Positions 54,614 to 63,288 are shown, numbered from the stretch's first letter. The stretch is 64,000 nt of DNA from Flavobacterium hibernum (GCF_000832125.1 NZ_JPRK01000007.1:124001-188000), one strand, 5' to 3'. Notes: generated from the sequence alone by a model not told the origin. Program-made: numbers and translations.

Positions 54614-55144
54614 TTATTTGTTAAGTTCCCATTTTGTTCCATTTGAGAACATTACAAAGTATACTCTTGCTTTGATTATTTTATCGGCGTCTGTTGAGAA
54701 GTCTTCCCAAACTTGAGATCTTGTTTCTTTAGGTTTTAATAATATATTTGAGATGCCTCCACTTTTGCCTTTAATGAAAAAATTTCGACCACTCGCTGGT
54801 TTTTCGAATACATTTTCGCAATACCACTCAAATTTAATAGCTTTAATTTTTTTTGTGCTTACGTTTTTGTATATCAACTGAATGTCTTTGTGGTCTGAAT
54901 ATTCTGTATTCGATAGTTTGGATAAAATGATTTGTACTGGTGATTCTTTGGTGTTTAAAGTATCTAAAAAGCTTTTTTTTATGGAATCTGTGGTGGATAG
55001 CTTTTCCTCTTCTTTAATATGTTTTTGATCGAATTTTTTGAGAGTGATAAGATTATCTTTTTTTCTTGTATTGGTGTATGAAGCTGTTAGAAATAATACG
55101 ATTAGAGTTATTTTTACTTTTTGAATTATTTGTATTGCGTTCAT
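54614..55144 (-). CDS. exported hypothetical protein with C-terminal beta domain
   Basis: The 176-residue product has an N-terminal hydrophobic segment (10-24), a charged linker, and a strand-rich C-terminal half (QLIYKNVSTKKIKAIKFEWYC, GISNILLKPKETRSQVW, KARVYFVMFSNGTKWEL) resembling small immunoglobulin-like domains. No known family can be named. It stands alone before a long non-coding stretch. Confidence 0.6.
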   Translation of the reverse strand: MNAIQIIQKVKITLIVLFLTASYTNTRKKDNLITLKKFDQKHIKEEEKLSTTDSIKKSFLDTLNTKESPVQIILSKLSNTEYSDHKDIQLIYKNVSTKKIKAIKFEWYCENVFEKPASGRNFFIKGKSGGISNILLKPKETRSQVWEDFSTDADKIIKARVYFVMFSNGTKWELNK

Positions 55145-55656
55145 TTCAATTTTTTTAGGTGCCTGTTTTTTTTGCTTTTAGATTGTTTTTTAGGAAACTT
55201 ATAATTTATTAATGGATTGTAAGTTGAATTCTAAAATGGTATTTAATAGTGGAAAAATAGACTTGATTAACTTGAAGTTAATTTTTGCGCAAAAGTCTTT
55301 TTTTTTAATCTATCTTATGGTCTTAAAAAGTTATAAAAGTATTATGATAGGTTTTTTATTTTTTTTATTTAGTTAAAGATTAGGTTGTTAGGGTTTTGTG
55401 TTTTGTGAAGGAAAGAATAATAGTTTATGTAAAAAGAATAATATTTTTTATTGTAGCGAAACATTTGTAAAAATGTTTAGATGGTTTTGCAATTTTTTTT
55501 TCTTTTGAATATTATAAGGTTAACTTTGTGTCACAAAATATTCTGTTGAAAAAGGGAGTTCTAGCCCTGATGGAACGATATCTTTTTTCTGGCTTCTTTA
55601 GACAGAAAAAGATAAAGTGGACAGCAGGTTTTAGCTCCTAATAAAAATTATTACTT
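55145..55656. other. 512-nt gene-free stretch
   Basis: Very AT-rich with long T and A runs and no convincing reading frame on either strand. Only the repeat at 55561-55640 is recognised. It contains the promoters of the divergent genes, but no exact TAnnTTTG box was found near either start. Confidence 0.5.
55561..55640. repeat. dispersed repeat, TAGCCC family
   Basis: It begins CTAGCCCTGATGGAACGATA and ends CAGGTTTTAGCTCCTA. ATCTTTTTTCTG and CAGAAAAAGAT (55580-55591, 55603-55613) form the central stem. It ends 16 nt before the lipoprotein gene, so it lies in its 5' region. Confidence 0.6.
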
Positions 55657-56097
55657 ATGAAAAACACTTTTATGATTTTGGTCTTATCACTTTTGATGGT
55701 GAGCTGTAAACAGAATATTAAACCTGAGGATATTGCAAAGTTAAATGGTTATTGGGAAATAGAAAAAGTGGTGTTTGACAAAGGTGAAGAAAAGGATTAT
55801 GGAATGAATGAGAGCTATGATTTTTTTGAGATTAAGAATAATAAAGGAATTCGAAAGAAAGTAATGCCTCAATTTGATGGAACATTTTTGACTAGTGATT
55901 CTTTTGAAAATGTTTCGATTCGATTTAAAGACGATCATGTTTTTCTGGATTATAAAACGAATTACGCAAAATGGAGTGAGGAATTAATTTCGATTTCTGA
56001 TAAAGAATTAGTTGTTAAAAACGATCAAAAAAAAGAATATCATTATAAAAAAGCGGAAGCAATAAACTTAATAAACAATGGCAAAAAGACTAAATAA
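55657..56097 (+). CDS. lipocalin-like lipoprotein
   Basis: The 146-residue lipoprotein has lipobox LMVSC (Cys17) and a beta-rich body opening LNGYWEIEKVVFDKGEEKDYG, the usual start of lipocalin-like domains. It ends with a lysine-rich tail. Its last 20 nt overlap the start of the DUF721 gene in another frame, so the two are coupled. Ligand unknown. Confidence 0.75.
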   Translation: MKNTFMILVLSLLMVSCKQNIKPEDIAKLNGYWEIEKVVFDKGEEKDYGMNESYDFFEIKNNKGIRKKVMPQFDGTFLTSDSFENVSIRFKDDHVFLDYKTNYAKWSEELISISDKELVVKNDQKKEYHYKKAEAINLINNGKKTK

Positions 56098-56374
56098 TCA
56101 AAGTACGATTGGGGCTGTTTTGCAACAGATTATTCAAGTGAATAAGCTAGGTGCAGGAATGGATCAGATTGATGTAAAAGAGGCCTGGAGACAGTTGATG
56201 GGGAATGGAGTAAACACGTATACAAAAAATGTGATATTGAAGGGGAGTACGTTGTATGTAGAATTGGGTTCGGCAGTTCTAAGAGAAGAATTAAGCCACG
56301 GAAAATCTAAAATCGTGAAGATGATTAATGAAGAGTTAGGTCGTGAGGTGGTGAAAGACGTTGTTTTACGTTAA
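56078..56374 (+). CDS. DUF721 (DciA-like) protein
   Basis: The 98-residue protein matches DUF721: LQQIIQVNKLGAGMDQIDVKEAWRQLMGNGVNTYTKNVIL and LREELSHGKSKIVKMINEEL. DciA, the best-known member, loads the replicative helicase in bacteria without DnaC. The short form here contains the KH-like core only. It overlaps the lipocalin-like lipoprotein gene. Confidence 0.88.
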   Translation: MAKRLNNQSTIGAVLQQIIQVNKLGAGMDQIDVKEAWRQLMGNGVNTYTKNVILKGSTLYVELGSAVLREELSHGKSKIVKMINEELGREVVKDVVLR

Positions 56375-56398
56375 TATTTTTTTAAGTATTAAAAAAAC

Positions 56399-56872
56399 AT
56401 GATAACATTGAAATCCAGATTTAAATTTCTGCCAATTTTGTTAGTTTCCATTTTAAGTTTTTTTCCATTTTTAGCTCTTTACATATATACTATCACGCCA
56501 GGAGAAAGTGTGGCTTTTCCTTTATTAGTATTTATTATGATTGCTTATTTTTGGTTTGCTTTAATAAGAACTAGGGTTCATAAAGTATTAATTGAAAAAG
56601 ACAATATAATAGTTAAACGTTATTATGGATTAGGTAAGTCTATAACTTATGACTTTAGCAAATTAGATGGATTTGTAGTTTTAGTCGAAAGTGGAAAACT
56701 TGGTGATTCTGAGTCTATTTTCATTCTTGAAAAAGGAAAAAGAGTTGCTTGTGTTTGTAGTTGTTATCTAAGTAATTTTAATAATTTAAAATTGGTTTTA
56801 AAAGAAAATTTAACTGATCTAGGGGGAATAAAAGGGCATGATAATGTTTGTGACTTTTTGAAAAACACATAA
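56399..56872 (+). CDS. membrane protein with PH-like domain
   Basis: The 157-residue protein has two N-terminal helices (residues 10-30 and 38-56), then a strand-rich domain (HKVLIEKDNIIVKRYYGLGKSITYDFSKLDGFVVLVESGK) resembling bacterial PH domains. Similar small proteins sense or scaffold at the membrane; no function is known. It follows DUF721 by 24 nt and ends at a strong terminator. Confidence 0.65.
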   Translation: MITLKSRFKFLPILLVSILSFFPFLALYIYTITPGESVAFPLLVFIMIAYFWFALIRTRVHKVLIEKDNIIVKRYYGLGKSITYDFSKLDGFVVLVESGKLGDSESIFILEKGKRVACVCSCYLSNFNNLKLVLKENLTDLGGIKGHDNVCDFLKNT

Positions 56873-56910
56873 AAAAAATCCTGTTTGTATAAACAAACAG
56901 GATTTTTTTT
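56871..56910. terminator. bidirectional terminator
   Basis: ATCCTGTTTGT (56878-56888) and its exact complement (56893-56903) enclose four bases, with A and T runs on either side; it lies between convergent genes. Confidence 0.88.
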
Positions 56911-56920
56911 ATGTGTTTCT

Positions 56921-56955
56921 GTGACTGAAAACTGCCACTGAGACTGAAAACTGAT
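56921..56955. repeat. GACTGAAAACTG repeat after ndk
   Basis: Two direct copies of GACTGAAAACTG lie end to end, 1 nt from the ndk stop codon. Read in the ndk direction the text is CAGTTTTCAGTCTCAGTGGC, the same family as the repeats after secA, the adenosyltransferase gene and the ABC-F gene. Confidence 0.65.
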
Positions 56956-56956
56956 A

Positions 56957-57376
56957 TTAGAATTGCTCTCTTCCAGCAAAGTGAAATGCACCTTCGATAG
57001 CAGCGTTCTCGTCGCTATCTGAACCGTGTACTGCATTTTCTCCAATAGAAGTTGCGTATGCTTTACGAATAGTTCCTTCAGCAGCTTCAGCAGGATTTGT
57101 AGCTCCAATTAAAGTTCTGAAATCTTCTACTGCGTTATCTTTTTCTAAAATTGCAGCAACAATTGGTCCACGAGACATGAATTCAACTAATTCTCCGTAG
57201 AATGGTCTTGCAGCGTGTACTGCATAAAATTCTTGAGCGTCAGCTACAGTTAATTGAGTTAATTTTAATGAAACGATTTTGAAACCTCCATTAGTAATCA
57301 TTGCTAAAATGTTACCGATGTGTCCGTTTTGAACAGCATCTGGCTTAATCATTGTAAAAGTTCTATTTGTTGCCAT
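56957..57376 (-). CDS. ndk: nucleoside diphosphate kinase
   Basis: The 139-residue enzyme equalises nucleoside triphosphate pools by a ping-pong phosphohistidine mechanism. The active His117 lies in [13 protein letters not shown], and [16 protein letters not shown] is the usual start. Length is standard. A -7 box lies 25 nt upstream of the ATG. Confidence 0.97.
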   Translation of the reverse strand: MATNRTFTMIKPDAVQNGHIGNILAMITNGGFKIVSLKLTQLTVADAQEFYAVHAARPFYGELVEFMSRGPIVAAILEKDNAVEDFRTLIGATNPAEAAEGTIRKAYATSIGENAVHGSDSDENAAIEGAFHFAGREQF

Positions 57377-57401
57377 TTTATTGCTTATTTTTAATTTTGT
57401 G

Positions 57402-57409
57402 CAAAAGTA
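57402..57409 (-). promoter_or_regulatory. -7 box TACTTTTG of ndk
   Basis: Exact TAnnTTTG on the minus strand, 25 nt before the start codon. Confidence 0.6.
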
Positions 57410-57558
57410 TACTTTTTTTATGAATTGATTTTAATAAATTCATAATTAAAACGATTGAAATTGACTTTTACTGAAGAAAAATATAAACTTTTCTCACTAT
57501 ATAAGTGATATAAGTTCATTTTAGCCAAGCTATTGGTTAACATAATTTGCCAAAAAAG

Positions 57559-57592
57559 AAGTAGAGATACCAGCGGGGGTATCTCTACTTTT
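57559..57592 (-). terminator. terminator of the NagX-like gene
   Basis: AAGTAGAGATACC (57559-57571) and GGTATCTCTACTT (57578-57590) are perfect 13-bp arms, 24 nt after the stop of the gene at 57615 and followed on the minus strand by CTTTTTT. Confidence 0.85.
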
Positions 57593-57614
57593 ATATCTTA
57601 TATGTTAAAAACTT

Positions 57615-58886
57615 CTAAACCTTAAAAATGAGTTTGTTTTTATAGAAAATCCATAAAATAAAGGTCCATATAGCAACATAAACCAGTGCTCCGGCAAGTG
57701 ATGCTGTCATTGGGTTACTGAAAAATGGTGCAATTCCAAAATGGTACAAATAATTTAATAGATTGATTTGAGTTTCGGGATTTTCGGGATTTTTTAGCTG
57801 AACCATTACTAAGGCTTGGGGGATAATCTGCGAAAAGAAAAATACAATCATAGGATTTACTCCCCAAATTAGAAACAACTTGAATCCTTTTTTGTATTCT
57901 GCAATATCAATTACATAGTATAAAAAAGCTAAACAAGTAGTAGCTAATCCGGTTGTATATAGAACATAACTGCTAGTCCAAAGGGCTTTGTTTATAGGGA
58001 AAACAATATCCCAAAGTAAGCCAAAAAAGATAAGTATCGTACCAATGATACCCATTTTTTGTGCTTTTTGAATTTTGATTGTGTCCGCTTGTAAAACCTG
58101 ACCAATTAGTAAGCCAATGATTCCATTTACGATTGACGGAATGGTACTTAAGATTCCTTCGGGATCCCAGGTGATACTTTCGCGATACATGTGCCCTCTA
58201 AGTAAAATGCTGTCTACGTAAGAAGCCAGATTGGTTCCTTTATCTAAATTAGCAGCTCCAATTCCTGGAACTGGAATTAAAGTTATTATTGCCCAATAAC
58301 CCAATAATAAAACTATTCCAGTTATAATTTGAGTTTTACGTGTAGTTTTTAAATACAATAGTGAAACTACAAAATATACAATTGCAATTCGCTGTAGAAC
58401 CCCTGGAAGGCGAACATCGTGATAAGCTTCGATACCACTATAAGCTAAAAATAGATAAATAAAGAGAATTGAAAAAGCGAGAATGTTTTTGACTTTTGAA
58501 CTAAAATTTCCCATTAAGGCATAACCAACTGCAATGGTAATGATTAATCGGCCGACAAGAAGTGGTATTCCGTCAAGTCCAAAAAGTTGTATTTTTGCAA
58601 AATAGTTAAAGAAAATCCCCAAACAGAACATTCGTAACGAACGAACGAGAATTTTGTTAAAAGTGGTACTTTCCCAAGTTTTGGTTGGCATTGCCAAAGG
58701 AACGGCGACCCCCATAATAAAAATAAAAAACGGAAAAACTAAATCGGTTGGTGTACAACCATGCCATTCTGAGTGTAATAAAGGTGCGTAAACATGTCCC
58801 CAATCTCCAGGATTGTTTACAATAGTCATTAATAAAATCGTTAATCCTCTAAAGACATCTAATGATATCAAGCGCTCTCTAATCAT
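57615..58886 (-). CDS. DUF5009/NagX-like membrane acyltransferase
   Basis: The 423-residue protein has about eleven membrane helices. It starts RLISLDVFRGLTILLMTIVNNPGDW and has the HSEWHGCTPTDLVFPFFIFIMG segment with a conserved His, the pattern of HGSNAT/NagX proteins that acetylate amino sugars across the membrane. It is a distant paralogue of 42752-43945 and matches the family better. Substrate not certain. Confidence 0.85.
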   Translation of the reverse strand: MIRERLISLDVFRGLTILLMTIVNNPGDWGHVYAPLLHSEWHGCTPTDLVFPFFIFIMGVAVPLAMPTKTWESTTFNKILVRSLRMFCLGIFFNYFAKIQLFGLDGIPLLVGRLIITIAVGYALMGNFSSKVKNILAFSILFIYLFLAYSGIEAYHDVRLPGVLQRIAIVYFVVSLLYLKTTRKTQIITGIVLLLGYWAIITLIPVPGIGAANLDKGTNLASYVDSILLRGHMYRESITWDPEGILSTIPSIVNGIIGLLIGQVLQADTIKIQKAQKMGIIGTILIFFGLLWDIVFPINKALWTSSYVLYTTGLATTCLAFLYYVIDIAEYKKGFKLFLIWGVNPMIVFFFSQIIPQALVMVQLKNPENPETQINLLNYLYHFGIAPFFSNPMTASLAGALVYVAIWTFILWIFYKNKLIFKV

Positions 58887-59006
58887 AATTTTGATAAATA
58901 GGTTAATTTTTGTTTTAAAATGTTGCTATTTGGTTTAGAGAGGCAATAATTTCAGAAGGAGGTGGTTATTTGTTTCTGAAGATTATTGCTTTATTGTTTT
59001 TTTTTG

Positions 59007-59077
59007 TGACGAATTGCACTAATTTACACGAATTCTTTTACTTGTTGAAAGTAGTGAAAATTTGAGTAATTCGTGGC
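59007..59077. repeat. GAATTGCACTAATTTACACG inverted repeat
   Basis: ACGAATTGCACTAATTTACA on the left and AAAATTTGAGTAATTCGTGG on the right are imperfect complements. It ends 6 nt before the stop codon of bshC. Same family as 22079-22131. Confidence 0.6.
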
Positions 59078-59083
59078 AGATAC

Positions 59084-60673
59084 TTATATGGTTATGATGT
59101 TAAAAATATTTTCTAATGGTCTTAAATTTTGAATTAAAAGCGGAATCAATTGTTCGCCTTTTTCTAAATAAAATTCTGAAAAATTAGTTTGGCGTTCTTG
59201 TAAACTTTGATTTGGAAACAATTCTCCTTGTAAATCAACAACACGCTGCAGCTCATTTTCTAATTTTCGCTTTTGTGCTTTTAATAATCTTTTCTCCAGA
59301 TTGTCTAAACCTTTTTTCTGTTTAACTTCTTGTGCTTTTACAGCTCCGGTAAATGATTTATCCGTTTGTGCTGCTAATTCGTAAAGGTATTCAAATTGTT
59401 TTTCTAACGCTTCTTTTTGAGGTGTTAAATCAATCGGGAATGAGGATAATTTATGTGTGATCTCGTTTATTAAATTTGCTCGTTTTGTAAATAAATCTTT
59501 CCAGTTCAAACCCAATTTGTCAGCTTTTTTTGCTTGCTTTTCTGTGTTTAAAAGTACAGAATTGCGAACTAAAAGTATTGGGAAAGTAATGTTTACGGCA
59601 TCAAAAAAAGATTTTAATTCTAACCAATAGGCAATTTCTCCGCCTCCGCCAATATAACATAAATTAGGCAGAATGATTTCCTGATACAGCGGACGCATTA
59701 TTACGTTCGGACTAAATTTCTCTGGGTTACTTTCTAATAATTTTAGAATTTCATCTTTAGAAAATGATGTTTTAGTATTGTTAACGTAGTATTTATCGTT
59801 TTCAAAAATAATTCGTTCACGCAAATTATCTTCGATATAGAATAAATTGATTTCGCGTGGATTTACTTGAATGGTATAATTACTTAATTGTTCAATAGTT
59901 TTTTGAACCGTTTTAAATGAAGTTTGATGCTCTAATTCTTCTTTTATAAAAGGAACAAAGGCACGTTTCAAGTTAGCGTCATCAGCATCAAGAATTACTA
60001 AACCATAATTTGTAAACAAATTATTGGCTAGATAACGAGTTGCATCAGCAAGATTATCGTGTTTTAAATAAGCATCTTTAAAAAAGTTTTTTAGAACATT
60101 GGCATTGGTGCTTGATCCTAATTCTAATGAATATATTTCAAAGAATTCGTCTAAACCTTCGGTAGAAAGTCTTCCAACCGGACCAGAACTTTCCTTGTTC
60201 CATCTGAATTTTTTTCCTTTAAAATTAAAGTAATTGATCTCTTCAAAATCATGGTCTTCTGTTGCCATCCAATAAATTGGAACAAAATTATTAGCAGGAT
60301 ATTTTAATTTTAATTCCTTAGTCAGATTTATGGTCGAAATGATTTTATACAAAAAATACAAAGGGCCACTAAATAAATTTAATTGATGACCTGTTGTAAT
60401 TGTAAATGTATTAGGAAGCGATAGCAACTCAATGTTTTGCTTGGTCGAGTCAGAAATTTCGATATTTTGGTATTGTTTTTTTAATGTTTCAACCAGCGGA
60501 ATACGGTTTTCATTATCAAAGTTTGCCTGTTTTTCGTTAATCTGTTTTTCAAAGTTTTCCAAAGTTGGAAAATGATTGTATAGCGATTTTAATTCTGGTT
60601 TTTGATCTAAATAATCTTGCATTAACTTAGAAAAATACCCTGAGGTTTGATAGCTGATACAGTCGGTAGGCAT
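59084..60673 (-). CDS. bshC: bacillithiol synthase BshC
   Basis: The 529-residue enzyme adds cysteine to glucosaminyl-malate, the last step of bacillithiol synthesis. Family segments are TITTGHQLNLFSGPLYFLYKIIST, YWMATEDHDFEEINYF, FVPFIKEELEHQTS, RPLYQEIILPNLCYIGGGGEIAYW and a C-terminal coiled coil (about 425-500). Bacillithiol could support the peroxiredoxin at 14902-15540. BshA and BshB are not in the window. Confidence 0.95.
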   Translation of the reverse strand: MPTDCISYQTSGYFSKLMQDYLDQKPELKSLYNHFPTLENFEKQINEKQANFDNENRIPLVETLKKQYQNIEISDSTKQNIELLSLPNTFTITTGHQLNLFSGPLYFLYKIISTINLTKELKLKYPANNFVPIYWMATEDHDFEEINYFNFKGKKFRWNKESSGPVGRLSTEGLDEFFEIYSLELGSSTNANVLKNFFKDAYLKHDNLADATRYLANNLFTNYGLVILDADDANLKRAFVPFIKEELEHQTSFKTVQKTIEQLSNYTIQVNPREINLFYIEDNLRERIIFENDKYYVNNTKTSFSKDEILKLLESNPEKFSPNVIMRPLYQEIILPNLCYIGGGGEIAYWLELKSFFDAVNITFPILLVRNSVLLNTEKQAKKADKLGLNWKDLFTKRANLINEITHKLSSFPIDLTPQKEALEKQFEYLYELAAQTDKSFTGAVKAQEVKQKKGLDNLEKRLLKAQKRKLENELQRVVDLQGELFPNQSLQERQTNFSEFYLEKGEQLIPLLIQNLRPLENIFNIITI

Positions 60674-60907
60674 AATTTTGAATTTATTTTTAGTAGCTGT
60701 AAATTTAATGAAAATATGGAGTTAAAAATGTTTTTAACGATTGCTTATGATTTGATTTTTAAATTTTATTTTAAAGTTCGTGTAATCAAGTTTTTAATGT
60801 TGATTTGTTTAGGGATGAAAATAAAATGAAAATTTGGAAAAGTTGTTAAAAATACGTCATCATTTAAAAGTATTTATTCTAAAGATGAATTATTATCAAT
60901 GAAACTC

Positions 60908-60915
60908 TATTTTTG
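60908..60915 (+). promoter_or_regulatory. -7 box TATTTTTG of the MFS gene
   Basis: Exact TAnnTTTG 26 nt before the start codon at 60942. Confidence 0.55.
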
Positions 60916-60941
60916 CAATTAAAAAAGATATATCTATTTAC

Positions 60942-62219
60942 ATGGAAACTAACCCGAAAAAGAAGAACTCATTAAAACATGTTCTTTTTGGCTCCTTAAT
61001 AGGGACTACAATTGAATTTTTTGACTTTTATATTTATGCCAATGCTGCAGTATTGGTTTTTCCGCAATTATTTTTCCCTGGTTCTAATTCTACTATAGCG
61101 ACTTTAGAATCTTTGGCTACTTTTTCAATAGCTTTTTTATCACGTCCTTTAGGTTCTGCTTTTTTTGGACATTATGGAGACAAAATTGGACGTAAATTTA
61201 CTTTAGTTGCTGCTTTATTAACGATGGGTATTTCTACCGTTACCATTGGTTTTTTACCAAGTTATGCTAGTATTGGCGTTGCTGCGCCATTATTATTAAT
61301 GCTTTGCCGTTTTGGTCAGGGAGTTGGTCTGGGAGGCGAGTGGGGAGGAGCTGTTTTGCTTGCTATAGAAAATGCTCCACCTAATAAACGTGCCTGGTAT
61401 GGAATGTTTCCGCAATTGGGTGCTCCAATTGGATTATTACTTTCTGGCGGAACTTTTTTATTGTTAACTGATTCGATGAGCAATGAAGATTTTATGAATT
61501 ACGGATGGAGAATTCCGTTTATTGCCAGTTCACTTTTGGTAATTATTGGATTTTATATTCGAACAAAAATTACCGAAACGCCTTCTTTCGAAAATTCTAA
61601 AAAAGAACAGGAAGAAGTGAAAGTTCCTTTTTTAGAACTTGTAAAATCGTATAAGAATCAACTGATTTTTGGGACGTTTGCTGCGATTACAACTTTTTTG
61701 GTTTTTTATTTAATGACTGTTTTTACTTTGAGTTGGGCAACGTCAGATTTAGGAATTGTTAAAAGAGACGGGCTATTAATACAATTATTTTCGGTATTGT
61801 TTTTTGCTATTTTTATTCCGGTTTCGGCTGTTGTTGCTGATAAAATAGGACGTCGCAAAATGCTAATTATAGCTACAGTGGCTATCGGGATTTTTGGATT
61901 TTTCTTCTCTTACTTTTTAAGTTCAGGAAATATTGTTTTAGTGACCACTTTTGCCTGTATAGGAATGGCTTTAATGGGATTTACTTATGGGCCATTAGGA
62001 ACTTTTTTATCAGAGCTGTTTCCAACAAATGTTCGTTATTCCGGAGCATCCTTAACTTTTAATATGGCAGGAATTCTTGGTGCGGCATTTGCACCAATGA
62101 TCGCAATTTGGTTAGCTTCAACTTACAGTGTAAGCTACGTAGGTTTGTATTTAACCATTGCTGCATGTATCTCTTTATTTGCATTTTTAGTAATTAGCAA
62201 AGAGGAGCATAAGTTTTAA
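60942..62219 (+). CDS. MFS permease, metabolite:H+ symporter (MHS) type
   Basis: The 425-residue inner-membrane protein has 12 helices. FGSLIGTTIEFFDFYIYANAA in helix 1, FGHYGDKIGRK in loop 2-3, and FGQGVGLGGEWGGAVLLAIENAP in helix 4 are signatures of the MHS group (ProP, ShiA, KgtP). Substrates are organic acids or betaines; the exact one cannot be read. Single gene with promoter and terminator. Confidence 0.9.
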   Translation: METNPKKKNSLKHVLFGSLIGTTIEFFDFYIYANAAVLVFPQLFFPGSNSTIATLESLATFSIAFLSRPLGSAFFGHYGDKIGRKFTLVAALLTMGISTVTIGFLPSYASIGVAAPLLLMLCRFGQGVGLGGEWGGAVLLAIENAPPNKRAWYGMFPQLGAPIGLLLSGGTFLLLTDSMSNEDFMNYGWRIPFIASSLLVIIGFYIRTKITETPSFENSKKEQEEVKVPFLELVKSYKNQLIFGTFAAITTFLVFYLMTVFTLSWATSDLGIVKRDGLLIQLFSVLFFAIFIPVSAVVADKIGRRKMLIIATVAIGIFGFFFSYFLSSGNIVLVTTFACIGMALMGFTYGPLGTFLSELFPTNVRYSGASLTFNMAGILGAAFAPMIAIWLASTYSVSYVGLYLTIAACISLFAFLVISKEEHKF

Positions 62220-62245
62220 AGTTTTGGTTTAAAATAAATTTTCTG

Positions 62246-62282
62246 AGAGGCTTTAATTTAAAATTAGAGCCTCTTTTTTTTT
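62246..62282 (+). terminator. terminator of the MFS gene
   Basis: AGAGGCT (62246-62252) and AGCCTCT (62268-62274) form the outer stem, with TAATTT and AAATTA inside; nine T residues follow. Confidence 0.85.
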
Positions 62283-62296
62283 GCTAATTAAAAAAG

Positions 62297-62318
62297 TATT
62301 TAGATATTTGTCTAAATA
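62297..62318 (+). promoter_or_regulatory. operator of the sdpRI pair
   Basis: TATTTAGA (62297-62304) and TCTAAATA (62311-62318) form a perfect 8-6-8 palindrome. The spacer TATTTG looks like part of a -7 box. It ends 5 nt before the SdpR start codon, so SdpR binding would block its own transcription. Confidence 0.75.
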
Positions 62319-62323
62319 TATAA

Positions 62324-62581
62324 ATGATGAATGATATTTTTAAAGCCTTAAACGATGCAACCCGAAGAGAAATTCTAGAACTTTTAAAAGAGAAGGATTT
62401 ATCTGCGGGAGAAATTGCTGATGCTTTTAATATTTCGAAACCCAGTATTTCGCATCATTTGGATATTTTGAAACGTGCCGATTTAATTACTTCAGAAAAA
62501 AACGGGCAATTCATCATTTACTCCATCAATACCACCATAATGGAAGATGTTTTGCAGTGGATACTAACCTTTAAAAAATAA
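62324..62581 (+). CDS. sdpR: ArsR family autorepressor, SdpR-like
   Basis: The 85-residue winged-helix protein reads IFKALNDATRREILELLKEK, LSAGEIADAFNISKPSISHHLDILKRADLI for the recognition helix and NGQFIIYSIN for the wing. It lacks ArsR metal-binding cysteines. In Bacillus, SdpR represses sdpRI and is captured by SdpI when the toxin SDP is present. Two ATG codons in a row occur at 62324 and 62327; either may be used. It is 3 nt from sdpI. Confidence 0.9.
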   Translation: MMNDIFKALNDATRREILELLKEKDLSAGEIADAFNISKPSISHHLDILKRADLITSEKNGQFIIYSINTTIMEDVLQWILTFKK

Positions 62582-62584
62582 AAA

Positions 62585-63247
62585 ATGAATTTAGAATTAA
62601 AAAAAGAGCTTCCGATTATCGGAATTGTTATGATTCCGTTTGCGTATTTGGCATTTATCTGGAACAGTCTTCCAGAAAGAGTTCCCATTCACTGGAATAG
62701 TAATGGACAAATTGATGATTGGGGTAGTAAGGCTTTCTTAGTTGTATTGGTATTTCTATTACCGGTTTTGACTTATGTAGTAATGTTTGTAGCTTCAAAA
62801 TTTGATCCTAAAAATAGGATTTCTTTAATGGGAAGTAAGTTTTACCAACTGAAGTTTTTTATGGTATTGTTTATGTCTTTACTGGCGTTGTTTATTTTGT
62901 ATGTTTCAAAAAATCAATCAGTATCAAATCCTAATTTAATGTATGTTTTGGCAGGGATTTTAATAACAGTTTTGGGGAATTATTTTAAAGTGATTCAGCC
63001 TAATTATTTTATCGGTATCAGAACACCTTGGACATTAGAAAGTAAGGAAGTATGGAAGGCTACACATGCATTTGCAGGCAAGCTTTGGTTTTTTGGAGGT
63101 TTGTTAATTATTCTTGGAGGACTAATTTTTTCAGGTTTTATTTTTGCAAAAGCTTTTGTTGTTATTGGAATTACTTTGGCGTTTGTTCCGGTTGCATATT
63201 CCTTTATTAAATTTAAACAATTAGAGAAAAAACAAGATAAATTGTAA
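62585..63247 (+). CDS. sdpI: SdpI family immunity/signal-transducing membrane protein
   Basis: The 220-residue membrane protein opens with a DUF1648 region (ELPIIGIVMIPFAYLAFIWNSLPERVPIHWNSNGQIDDWGSK) and continues with the SdpI part (NYFKVIQPNYFIGIRTPWTLESKEVWKATHAFAGKLW). About six helices are predicted. In Bacillus, SdpI protects against the SDP toxin and senses it. No SDP toxin gene (sdpABC) is seen in the window, so the signal here is unknown. Confidence 0.9.
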   Translation: MNLELKKELPIIGIVMIPFAYLAFIWNSLPERVPIHWNSNGQIDDWGSKAFLVVLVFLLPVLTYVVMFVASKFDPKNRISLMGSKFYQLKFFMVLFMSLLALFILYVSKNQSVSNPNLMYVLAGILITVLGNYFKVIQPNYFIGIRTPWTLESKEVWKATHAFAGKLWFFGGLLIILGGLIFSGFIFAKAFVVIGITLAFVPVAYSFIKFKQLEKKQDKL

Positions 63248-63288
63248 TTCTCAATCATCACTAAATAATATTATTTATTTCAATAAAA

